Assembly: GCA_029582165.1 (NCBI GenBank)
Contig: CM055874.1
Span: 2,182,114-2,246,113, forward strand
Direction: 5' to 3'
Origin: Portulaca oleracea
Lineage: Eukaryota > Streptophyta > Magnoliopsida > Caryophyllales > Portulacaceae
Length of the DNA: 64,000 bases
Shown here in pieces: positions 36,344 to 47,030 of the stretch. Made by a program: the position numbers and the translations under genes. Under the pieces are notes generated by a model, which saw nothing but the letters and a program-made list of their open reading frames with translations, was not told the origin of the DNA and did no database searches. Numbering within the stretch: the first letter of the stretch is position 1; every line of letters begins with the position of its first letter.

Positions 36344-38585
36344 TCTACTCCATGAAAATATGAAATAGGATTATAATGATCAGACAAATGTTGAAATTCA
36401 AAGTCATTTGATAATAATTATGTTATACCAAAACCAAAATTAATACTTTGAAATTTTGCCAAGGTAATGTATGGAGGAGTCGGATATAGTGGACTTACTC
36501 TTAAATTTTGTAATTTAAAGAGACTGGTTCCACTTAACTCAAATGATAAAAAAATTTCAGTACATATTACTCTATGAAAAAAAGACATTTTATTTAGTGT
36601 ACAAATTAAAAATTTGTTATCTACTAATTTGAACTAATTTGTTGGGCTTGCATTTTTGGACAACCCTATATTTGCTAATAGATAAGATACAGTGGGTTGG
36701 TGACAGGTGAGAAGTATTGGATACATAGGCCCAAGGCCTACCTTTTCGGCCGGGTGGCAGAAGCCCAATTAACTCTTTTCGCTAAAAAGTAGCTTTCGCC
36801 TTTTTTAATTAAAATTTTAATATTGTGCAAAGCTTCTTCATTTTTTTTTCCTTTTTTTTTGCAAAGGATTGCAATCATTGCATCATATATGTGTATTATA
36901 CTATCAAGAGCATAGTATTCTAGTGATATATGAGAATAGAAAGTTCATATATCCGTCTTAGTATGGTTCGAATCCTTGTAACTGTAACTCTCTCTTTGTA
37001 AATATTGGCCTAATAATGTGGCACTTGTTATTTATGAAACTCTTATTTCCTATTTTTTAGCACCATAATCAAAGTGATTGTAAGTATCCGACAATCGACA
37101 TAATTTAATAGACCTTAAACGAGGATTTAGCTTAAATTAATCACCCACATATTTTTACTTTTTATTTTAATTTTTATATGATCTTATTCCATAAAAATAT
37201 TTAATAGAATTAATTTAGTATGATAATGTAGATTGTGTTTGACGGTGGAAAAAAGATCACCCAATTTAGTGGAAATCAATTTAATTAATAATTTCCTTCA
37301 AAAAATTGAAAATTAATACTTTGGAAAATAAAGTTATATAAAAAATTAAAATGAAAATAATATAATATAATATGATATGTGGATAAGATTAACTAAGACT
37401 AAATGATCTATAACTAAAAATAAATTACGTAGTCGTGATAATTATCGAATAATGACAATCACTATACGTATATCCCTACTATAGAAGACGAGAAGCCCTA
37501 AGTTGTTATTGCTTCACACCAATGTTGTTAAAATCTGGATCCTAACTCAGCTCCATGGGGTAGTTAGGATCAAAATTTAACCCATATAAGATCGTGAATT
37601 GGAATGTAGATAGTAAAATCGCATCAAAGATTTTAGTTCATAAAATCGTAGGATCATAAATCAAGATCGGGATTTTGATAACTATGCTCCACACAATAGA
37701 TGAGGGATTGAGCTTATTACGTGTCGCACTGCAGGATCAACTCAACAAAGGAAGCAAACCAAATCAAGGTAGATTCATATAAAGGAGTATGTCTTACTCT
37801 TGATATCTACTTGGATTCGTCTTCCATCTTTATTATGCATGCAATTCCTGCTCAATACAATCTAGATTAGCAATATATATGATTTGAAGTTTGAACAAGA
37901 ATAACAAGATACTAATTAATGATCTTAGCGTAATTTGTAACTTGTTCACATACAACATCAGGTTCAGTATAATGTAAGCCAGGAATTTTTGGTGATTAAA
38001 TTTTATGCTTAGGGTTGAGTCATCAATAATCTACAATCAACATTAATTTTTTTATTTGAATGTCCACACCCATATATCCATAAAAGAAACGTATCAAAGA
38101 AGTAACCGCCATTTTACGATTCTTTTGTAATAAATTATGATTGCACGACATTAAAATTAATAATTTTCTTGACCAAAATGATGATGACTTTTGTCACATT
38201 AAAGTTTAATTTTGTTTAAGATTGTCGTACAATCCGTTATTGGTACAAACAATCGTACAAACTTAACAATTATATATATTGGTCATATTAAATTGTTCTA
38301 AGCGACAAATCAAACAGTTTAACTCCATCACCTTTTCTAATGTATTATTAATAGTGACGAAATAAGTTAAGAAACCTTGGTAGATCACTAGTATCTACCT
38401 TAGTATGACTATATCAACTCAAAAGTTATTATTTGATATCAAATCAAGTACGATCCTACCAAGCAAAATGACAACAAACATCATAAATGCACATCCAATA
38501 TAAGAAGCAAACCAAACCCATGCAAGTTTCCCATGCAGCTTCAAACCTACAACACACATTATCAGTGTATGATCACCAAAAAACC
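36344..38585. other. Spacer upstream of the MYB gene
   Basis: This AT-rich stretch has no supported gene. Near 36925-36975 a GTATGGTTCGAATCC box resembles a tRNA-type B box and may be a SINE remnant. The MYB promoter must lie in the last part; no TATA box was assigned. Confidence 0.45.
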
Positions 38586-40060
38586 ATGCAAACTCCCCAA
38601 GAAAATTCTAAGTATGGAGCTGATCATCGTAGCGAAAACGGGTGGACAAAACAAGAGAACTAGCTCTTCGAGAATGCTTTAGCTGAACTAGACCTAAGCT
38701 CTCCTTGTTTGTTCCAAAGCATCAAGACTGTTCTTCCTTCCAAAACCCTAGATGAGATCAAAATCCATTTCGAAAAACTTGTCCAAGACGTCCTAGCTAT
38801 CGAGCAAGGTCATGTCCCCTTGCCGAATTATGGAAAGAATCATCGATCTGAGAATCATGAACCGCACAAGGGTGCCCCATGGACCGAAGATGAGCATAAG
38901 TAACTTCTTCCTTAAACCCTAGCTAGCTCCAAAGCATACATATAGTATCATTATAGGTAGTTTGTATTTTGGACCCCCAAGTAGCAAGTAATTTATTTTC
39001 TGGACCCTTGTTTTCGTTGTTAATTTTTTGTACCCTAAAGTTTATGGAATAAATAAAAAAGGACCTTAAAGTTTGTGGGTTAAAAAAAAGGCCAGTGGAC
39101 CGTTTTTCTTTTTTTTCCCATGTTTGAATTGTTCTCCCGATTGGTGCCAAACTTCAAGACTCGGATTAAAACTGATATTATAGCTATAATACATTTTTCT
39201 TACTCATGTCGGAACTACTTAGACCCGTGGTACTTAGGGTCTAAATAGCTTCGACATGAATAATAGAGGTGTATTATATATAGCTTCAATATCAGCTTTA
39301 ACCTTAGTCCTGAAGTTTCATGCAAATTGGGAAAAAATTCAACATGGTAAAAAAAACGGGACAGGGGCCTTTTTTTTAGTCTACAAACTTTAAGGTCTTT
39401 TTTTATTCAACCCACAAACTTTAGAATCCAAAAAAATTAACAATGAAAACCAAGGATCCAGAAAATAAATTACTTTATGCTTCAAGGCCCAAAATGCAAA
39501 ATACCCGTATTTTTATGTGTTATTATGTATATTCAAATACTTTATCCCAATTCAAGTTTATACATGAAAAAGTCAGGCTTAAGGATATACATATATTCAA
39601 TTATATATCCAACAATCATAAATCATAATTATGCAACTAATGAATTAATATAAGGTGATGAATTTGTACAAACAGGTCATTTCTTGTAGGATTAAACAGG
39701 TATGGAAAAGGGGAATGGAGGAACATATCAAGGTACTACGTACCAAACAAGACACCATCCCAAGTAGCAAGCCATGCACAGAAGTATTTCAGGAGAGTTA
39801 AGTGTTCGACGCCTATCGAGAAGCGTCGATACAGCATCCATGACATCAGAATTCACAACTCTGCCATTGTTGAAACCCCTGCAAGGCACCCTGGACACCA
39901 TGCCTTTATTGCTCACATTGTTCATGATCATGATCATCATCATTCTTCCATCACTAATACCAACAACAACAACAATAATAATGTGATCTGCAACAATAAT
40001 GTATCTGCATCAGTCTTTGCCAACCAATATAACTATCCGTGTTATTTCCATAACTATTAG
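38586..40060 (+). pseudogene. DIVARICATA-like R-R type MYB gene with one in-frame TAG
   Basis: Two exons, 38586-38899 and 39676-40060, join AA/G and make a 232-codon frame that is open except for TAG at 38661-38663. The first SANT domain starts WTKQEN, then the stop, then LFENALAELD; family members have a lysine or arginine at the stop position. The link LPNYG, the second domain [19 protein letters not shown] and WRNISRYYV, and the hallmark SHAQKYFRR are all intact. The C-terminus is rich in His and Asn. DIV-type proteins bind DNA and partner RADIALIS-like antagonists in floral and hormone programmes. One substitution (AAG to TAG) would explain the break, so this is a recent pseudogene, a null allele or a base error. 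No in-frame downstream ATG would rescue the first domain. Confidence 0.88.
38964..39503. mobile_element. 540-bp hairpin element in MYB intron
   Basis: The intron holds a near-complete inverted repeat. The left arm has TATTTTGGACCC, AGTAATTTATTTTCTGGACC and CTTAAAGTTTGTGGGTT; the right arm has the complements (CCACAAACTTTAGAATCC, CCAGAAAATAAATTACTT). The arms stay complementary up to a centre near 39224-39232. It is probably a MITE; transposon family and target duplication are not clear. Confidence 0.85.
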
Positions 40061-42222
40061 TTGGTTAGTATAATTAGATTGTGTATGTACGTCTTTACTT
40101 TCTGTTTGTATGAAAAATATGTACACTGGTTTGTTACGTTGTCGTCTTGGTCACATGTCGTACTAAATAAATCTATAAAGTTTGTTAGTGTTTGTGGTAC
40201 GAAATTTTGTTAGGGTATTTCAAGAATATAATTAAAAGGTGATCATCTAGGTTGGAAAATGATAATTAAGTCTAAGATTAACTCGAGAGGTCAACGCATG
40301 CCCTATACGCTCGTGGGACTGATACAGACTATATCATAAGTGACATGAATCGTGTAAGCTAGCAAAAACATCTTTCTCCTCTCAGGGTCAACACAGATCA
40401 TGCTTAATATGATACGGACCATGAACAACACGAGTCGTGTTGTCTAGAACGTACACGGTTCGTGTTGACATGCAATTTGCACATAATAGTTTTCCACATT
40501 TTATGGTCATGGGCTTTGGATAATGCCTTTTGAATGGAAGGACTTGATGTCAAATACTCATTCAAAGTCTCCTTCATCCCCTATACATAATGGGCTGCTA
40601 AGACTTTGGTATTCATCCCATCTTCTCTTCTCGAGTTTATCTAGAGTGATTGAACATATTCTTCAATGTTTTGACTGCAACAATCCCTTTGAGAATTCTT
40701 AAGAAAATACTAATTTGTCCTATTATTTACAAAAATTAAATTTTATCATTGAGTCTTTTCATAATAAAGTAAACAAGTTGAAGGAGAGTGTATTGAGCCG
40801 AAACTCACTACGCTCAAGTAAAACACCTTAGCTTTCAGGTATAGTGCACGTGAGTTTACATCCTCGTTTTCTAACAAAGGACAATGATACATATCTTACA
40901 TCAAGATGGTTAATAAACATCTTAAATTATCCATATTTCATTTTTTTATAGCTTTTATTAATATTTCTGTAGTAATTATATATACATTTATTAATTATAA
41001 GAATATAACACTTATTAGCTAGGTCAACAAATATAAATAATAGTCTTATTTATCAATCATACTAAATAATGCACATTTTATGCATAGTTTTATATTTATA
41101 AAAAAAATATAAATAAATAAATATTTTTGTATTACTTATAAATGATAATAACCCTTAAAGTAATGAAATATATCTTTGTAATGATTTAAATATCCTTATA
41201 TTTAACTTTTTGAGTAATTTAGGTAAAATTCAAGATGATTATTAATCATATTGATTCAAGATGTTTATCATTTTTGTTCTAACAAATTTGCTGCAGCAGT
41301 TGTGCTATGCAAGGTATCAAAGAAGTGAAAGTCAATGGTATCACTACATCATCCAATATTTCCACCAAGGTTCAAGTCTTGGAGAAAATAAATATTTAAT
41401 TGTAGGTGGAAACTGTAGAGTTGATGAGTCATGTTTGTTATGGATAATTTATAATATGTTCTTCAAGTCATTTGCCAACCTACACCTACATCAACCTACA
41501 CTTACCTGCACCAACCTATATCTACCTGTACTTAATCTAAATTTAATTATCTTAATAAATGTTAACATTTACAAATTTCATTAACTTTTATCTCCTATCC
41601 TATGGAAAGTCCAGTAAGTCAACTAGCCCAATTGAAAGGAGGGAAATACTTCTAAGAATCACCTAAAACAAGGCAGGGCAGCCTTGTGATGATGATGTAC
41701 ATTTTATAATGTTAGATGACATTATCTGATGCATTATTTAATTTGGATACCTTTGGATATTATAGTCCTAAAGTATGCAAACCCAAGACATGTTTGCTTG
41801 CTTCCCACCTTCCTTACCAACTTGCATTGCCCTTTGAAATTTATAATGCCCTAATAGTTAACTTACTTTTAAATCCAAAGGCATTTTGTCTATATTTTAA
41901 CTAATCCTCTTTTTTACACTATATTCTCTTGGAAGTTGGGCCAAGGTTCTCTCCTTATTCCTTAATACCATGTTGCTTATTATTATTATTATTTTATTAT
42001 TATTATTCCTTATTATTATTATTATTACTATTATGCTCTATAATGTGCATAACAGCCTTATAATCCAGCAACTTTACCTGTCAGATATAACCTTTTTTTT
42101 TTTCTATGGTTCCCCTAACAAAAAAATCATAAATAGCGAATAAAGAAGTTCTAACCCAGCCTCATTGATCGTAGTTGATTATAAAAATATGTTTCCACCT
42201 TTTGAAATTTGAGCTTTAATTT
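40061..42222. other. Spacer with repeats, no gene seen
   Basis: Noted items are palindromic ACACGG-type motifs at 40290-40470, AC-type ACCTACAC repeats at 41475-41528 and a TTA/ATT microsatellite at about 41968-42032. Short open frames have no domain. Confidence 0.45.
41968..42032. repeat. ATT/TTA microsatellite
   Basis: Interrupted trinucleotide runs (TTATTATTATTATT, then TTTATTATTATTATT and another block). Confidence 0.9.
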
Positions 42223-42408
42223 CTGTTCTTTGGATTGGTTAAAATTAGGTTTGGATGGATTGGATTAGATTGAATTGATTTGGATAAGTAATGATGCTTT
42301 TTTGGAGAATTGTCTTTTCAGAAATGATTTTTTTTGGGGAAATTGTGTAAAGTTTGGATAAGTTTGGATTGGATTGGATAGGTTAGTGTAATCTATCCAA
42401 AGAACAGG
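42223..42408. mobile_element. MITE, GTTCTTTGG group
   Basis: Ends CTGTTCTTTGGATTGG and TATCCAAAGAACAGG are inverted repeats; the centre is rich in GGTTTGGATGGATTGGA-type repeats, the mirror of the 10124 element. Confidence 0.8.
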
Positions 42409-42555
42409 CAATTAGGACCAGCTGGTAATTCATAGCTATTAGCTCTGAATGGCTTTGTTTTGGGAAATTGTGTAAGGTTTGGATAAAGAAGACATAAATA
42501 TACGCTCTGAATGGCAATTAGGACCAGCTGGTAGTTCATAGCTATTAGCTTGTAA
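42409..42555. repeat. Direct duplication of a ~45-bp segment
   Basis: CAATTAGGACCAGCTGGTAA and the following TTCATAGCTATTAGC occur at about 42409-42450 and again at about 42512-42550 with one change. The intervening part repeats the TTGTGTAAGGTTTGGATAA end of the adjacent MITE, so the duplication includes MITE sequence. Confidence 0.8.
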
Positions 42556-42589
42556 CTGTTTGGATTAACTATTTAACTTGAGTTTTTTG

Positions 42590-42815
42590 GGTTAACTGAT
42601 AGCGGGAAAAATATTTGGTGAAGTAGATTTTTATGAAAAGATACCTCAAAAAACTTTATCAAATAGCTTTTCGAAAATTAACTTTATTGAGTCCAAAAAG
42701 CTAGTATAAAAATTTATCTACCAAACATCTCAAGTAGTTTTGAGTTTTCCCACCTTGATCAAAAAGCTAACGGTATTCAAAAAGTTAAAAATTATTCAAA
42801 AAGCTAGGTAGATCA
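42590..42815. mobile_element. Probable MITE remnant with AAAAAGCTA repeats
   Basis: GGGAAAAATATTTGGTGAAG on the left faces ATTCAAAAAGCTAGGTAG on the right, with AAAAAGCTA motifs between. A similar TTTGGTTGATAACTTTTTTG segment occurs at 49493. Ends are uncertain. Confidence 0.4.
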
Positions 42816-43049
42816 ACCAACTAATTAATGATATAGAAACCAGAAAGCATATGATAAGTACTGCATCAACAGTTTTGAAATCAATTTGTAATACTCCCCC
42901 AATGATTTGGGTGAGTGAAATGTTTTTGATAGTGGTGCTAATTAAATAGATTATACTAATGTAATAATATAAAATAAAAGATAAAGTTAGATAGAGCAAT
43001 AAAATAAGTCGGAATGTATCATCAGATGATGGGCTTCTAAAATGATAAA

Positions 43050-44437
43050 TATTACGAGAAAGAAAAAGCCAGTTAAAGTGACTCGTGTTGTAAAAATCTC
43101 AGATTTTATTCCCGTTAATACATAGAAAGGCATAGTGCAAGTGGAAGATAGTGGATAAATGTTTTCCCAACAAACGTGGGAAGAGGAAACTCGTACTACA
43201 ATCAAAATCCCTTTCAAAGCACCCAGAATGACTGGTCTTCGCATCTTTACGGTAAACACAATCCTAATTGAATAACATCAAAACTATAAACATGTACGGC
43301 TGAATATTCTCACAACTCCAACATCAGCCGACTCGCCAACAGCACCAGCAGCCTGACTAATTCAATTCAACACACGAAAACGTGGTACACGATGATTACA
43401 GTTTACATACAAATACATCAACGACCTCTCTCTTTATTCTTCTCGTCAACCCGGATAAACGCACCACTTTACAACCTCATCGTGAAATTACAGCCCGAAA
43501 AGAACAGTCGAAACAACAGAGAAATATACAACAAAACACACGAGAAGAGACTGCGAAAGCAACAGGCTGCCAACCTGACCTTTTTTTCCATGAACAAACA
43601 GCAGCGGGCACCCATGTTTCATGTGAGGGATGTGACCCGTTTTCCAACAGCTCAGCTTCCCTGTCCAGAACCAAACACAAGCACATGAGTGTCATGACAT
43701 GAGCTTTCCCCTTCATTATTATCGATCAACTAGAAACCCAACCGAAAAACCGGGCCATTCCATGCTGCCTAATCAAACGCCGATAGCATTGATTTCTTTG
43801 GGCGTATTAGAAAAGCAAAACAACAAAAAACAGACAGACGCCATCTGAACTGGTCCAAACTCCAAACCAAGCGAGTTTGTGTCCATGGACCGAAACCAGT
43901 GGAGCCGGTGAGCATGAGCCACCATTTATATGTATCGTTTTGTTTTCCCCTAATTGACCAAAAGGCAAACCCACCTGGGTTGACAGAAGCGTGGGTCATG
44001 TCATGAAGGTGGGTCGACTTCATTAACTACCAGCATGTTACTACCGATCCCGCCTTTTCCCTTCTTTTCAGGTTTCCTTTTCCCTTCACATAACCCAAAC
44101 CATATTAAGCATTCATTTAATGTCGCCCCCGTGAAAAGAGCCTCAAAGCAAGTCTCCACTTGACATGGACAAAAGGTTGCATGGTTTGACCTCTTAGACC
44201 CCTGACAAAAACCAATGGCAGGGTTCATAACTGGTTGTGTAGTGTAAAGCTCATAAACTGATGGATTTGTTTCAAAGATTCGTGAGCTAATGCGTCTAAA
44301 CTTTCAAGCATTGAAATTAAGCACGTCAAAGAAGCACTCAAATCTACAGACAAATGTACTTAGAAAGCTGGGGAAAAGTGTTAATATATATACCTAAGCA
44401 AAGACATAAACTTCTCTTTCCATTTCCGACATACGAA
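43050..44437. other. Unassigned higher-GC stretch next to the PIRL 3' end
   Basis: Base composition from about 43100 to 44240 is clearly less AT-rich than neighbouring spacers. Small frames on both strands (up to 106 codons) overlap one another and show no domain. It could be a long PIRL 3' UTR, a non-coding transcript or an old gene relic. The last 200 nt before 44438 are the PIRL 3' UTR. Confidence 0.35.
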
Positions 44438-46392
44438 TCACGTCTTTGCATACTCCACACTATTATTTCGCTTCCTTTTGTTAGTCCGCGAAAAGAAGCA
44501 AATCTTTGCCCAACTCTTCTTCTGCTTCACAGGCGGTGCTTTAACATCCTTATTTTCAACCAGGTCAGTCATATATTGAACGACAGCCTAAGTAGCACAC
44601 AAAAAGAAAACACCCGTCAATTGCCCATGAAACTACGATAATTTTCAGATAAACAATAGTGGAAACCCTAAATGTATTAATACCTGTGCACCCTTTTCAG
44701 CAATCTGTCTTGGTGGCACTTCCAAAGGATTTTGATCCGCACGAAGCACAGTCAACCGTCTCAAGAACCTGAACGATTCAGGCAGGACTCGAATCTGGTT
44801 GTTGCTGATATCGAGCTCCTCCAACATCTCTAGATTCCCAAGTGACCTCGGGAGAGACTGCAGATCAGCAAAGTTGTTGCTGATGTTCAGCCTGACAAGG
44901 GAAGTGGCAAAGCACAAGCTCTCAGGCACCGACTCGAGCTCGTTGAAGCTCACATCAAGCTCCCTCAGCTTGTTCAAGGTGGACATCGTGGTGGGTAGCA
45001 GTCTAATATTGTTGTACCGAACAGTCAGAATTTCAAGAGACGCAATCTTTCCCAAGGCTTCAGGAAGGGCTTTAAGCCGGTTATAATCCACACGGAGCTC
45101 CTGCAGAGAAGTGCACTGTCCGATGGTGTGCGGGAGCTCTTCTAAATCATTAGTTTCGACATTCAGTCTCTTAAGGCTAACCAAGGACCCGATTGTATCG
45201 GGAAGGGACGACAACTGGTTTGACCCCAAATCGAGCTCCTCAAGCCGGACCAACCGACCAATACTAGGAGGAAGAGTTGACAAGTTATTACCCCTAAGGT
45301 CTAGAAAGATCAGATTCAGGAGATTTCCTATAGACTCGGGCAGCTGTGAGATTCTGTCTGAATGCAAATCCAATCTTTCAAGGGAGGAAAGCCCTCCAAT
45401 GGTATCTGGCAATGCCACGATCCGATTCTCTGACAAGTCAAGAGATACCAAACTTGACAGCTTCCCAATAGAATCAGGCAGCCATTCAACCTGATCAGAC
45501 AACTTGCCCTGTAGGTTAAGTTCCCTGGTGCCCTTCTTTGCAGACAGTTCAACCAAGCTTGCAAGCTTAAAAAAACTCAACTTCTCACCATCTTGAGCTA
45601 CACATACAGAAAACACACCAAATCAAAATGGAAAAATCAGGGACATGTACATGAAAAAGCAACTAAACCCTGGTTCCTCACATCCCTGGACAAGCATCAA
45701 ATGACCATTCAAACAACAGTAATTACAAAAGACAATTTTTCCTTCAAGAAAACCAGACATAAGGAACCAGACAATGAATTCTGACCTGAAGAGGTGGCAG
45801 TCTTGAGGGTGGAATCCTGTATTTGTGGAGCAACACCCTGACTGCCTAAAGCATCAATGTGGAAAGTAGATTTAGCCTGCTTGACATAGCTATCATCCAT
45901 CGAAACAAGCTTGCTACTACTCTTAGAAGGCTCCTTATCAAAGTACAATGAAGTCTGAGACGTGCTCAGTGAATCCAAATCCCTAGGTTTGAACCCAGAC
46001 CCATTGACCCCACTACTGAAATCTCTCTCCTTACCCTTCCCAGAACCCGACCCTTGCGAAACACATTGATGAGCTCTCTGAATCAATTCGTCGAACACCT
46101 GGTGTGCATTTTCCAGATCAAGCAAATTCATCGCCTCCCTCTTCTGCTCCATACTCTGAAACTGAACCAATCTCTTCTGCATCTCCTGCTTAATGAAAAA
46201 GAGTTCTTCAGAAATTCCTTTAGGTTTGGTTTGTTTGGCTATGGCTTCCATTTTTAGCTGTTCTTCCCTCTCAACATTTTGAATCAATGTTTTCGCAGCT
46301 TCAACCTCCTCTATCCCCGGGCGCGGCGGCAGAGAGCGGTGCATCCTCATAATCTCCGCCACCACCCCATCCACCGTCGTAGGATTCTCCAT
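44438..46392 (-). CDS. Plant intracellular Ras-group-related LRR protein (PIRL4/5-like)
   Basis: PIRLs are plant-specific cytosolic leucine-rich repeat proteins related to animal Ras-group LRRs such as SHOC2; some are needed for gametophyte development. Three exons give 556 residues: 46392-45786, 45597-44684, 44587-44438. ATG at 46392 (MENPTTVDGVVAEIMRMHRS) is the first true ATG in the frame. Residues 1-200 are a helical N-terminal region with LPPRPGIEEVEAAK and a Ser-rich linker. Residues about 230-490 carry about eleven 23-residue LRRs of the type LPDSIGKLSSLVSLDLSENR. The C-terminus has the conserved EVPPRQIAEKGAQ, VVQYMTDLVE and a basic tail SWAKICFFSRTNKRKR. The length fits group II PIRLs. 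A TATA box (reverse complement of 47019-47026) suggests a 5' UTR of about 600 nt, possibly with an intron. Confidence 0.95.
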
Positions 46393-47030
46393 TACCAAAC
46401 AACAAACGACCCCCCAAATCGACCCAGAAAAAAAGAGAGAAAACTAAAATTTACCCAGAAAGCAAGGGAGAATTCTGGGGATTGGGTTGAGCTGGATTCT
46501 TCTACAAACTTCTAGAACCCCTAAAAGGGAAGCCTTTGTTCCTCCATTAACGTAGAGTAGTTAAGCTTCGTGCACAGAGAGTATTAACCATTTGAAGAAA
46601 AAAACAAAGAAGCAACCCCCAGAAAAAGGGTCAAATTGTTGTTGGAAATCAAAGTTTTTAGAGAGTAAAAACGGGTAATTTGCAGGCTGGCAATTCTTAA
46701 ACGCGACGAAATCGGGATTATAAAAAGAAGGGAATTAAGAATTACTATATATATAACATAATTTGGTGTTATTCTTCGTCAAAACCTTGGTGTTGTAATA
46801 GCTGCTGAGGAACCCAAATTGGAAAATGGAAACCCAAGTGGAGTTTCCAGAAAGAAGAAACGCAGAAAAGGAAAAGAAACGGAATATATAGAGAAGTGGA
46901 ATTTAACAGCAGAAACACAAAGTTGAATGCAGAGAGAGAGAGTGTGAGGTTTGAAGACTGAGAGAGCTTCACCAGGGAAAGCGTTGGGTGGAGTGTTGGT
47001 ATTTGAAAGGTCCAACTTTATTTATATCAA
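46393..47030 (-). promoter_or_regulatory. PIRL 5' leader and core promoter
   Basis: TATAAATA on the minus strand at 47026-47019 lies about 30 bp before a CT-rich stretch with CACACTCTCTCTCTCTGC near 46945. Short frames within the leader are shadows or possible small upstream frames. A leader intron is likely but not placed. Confidence 0.5.

Noticed and set aside
43382..43702. 106-codon plus-strand open frame downstream of PIRL
   Set aside because: It has no domain, competes with overlapping frames on both strands, and shows no splice context; kept only as part of the unexplained stretch.
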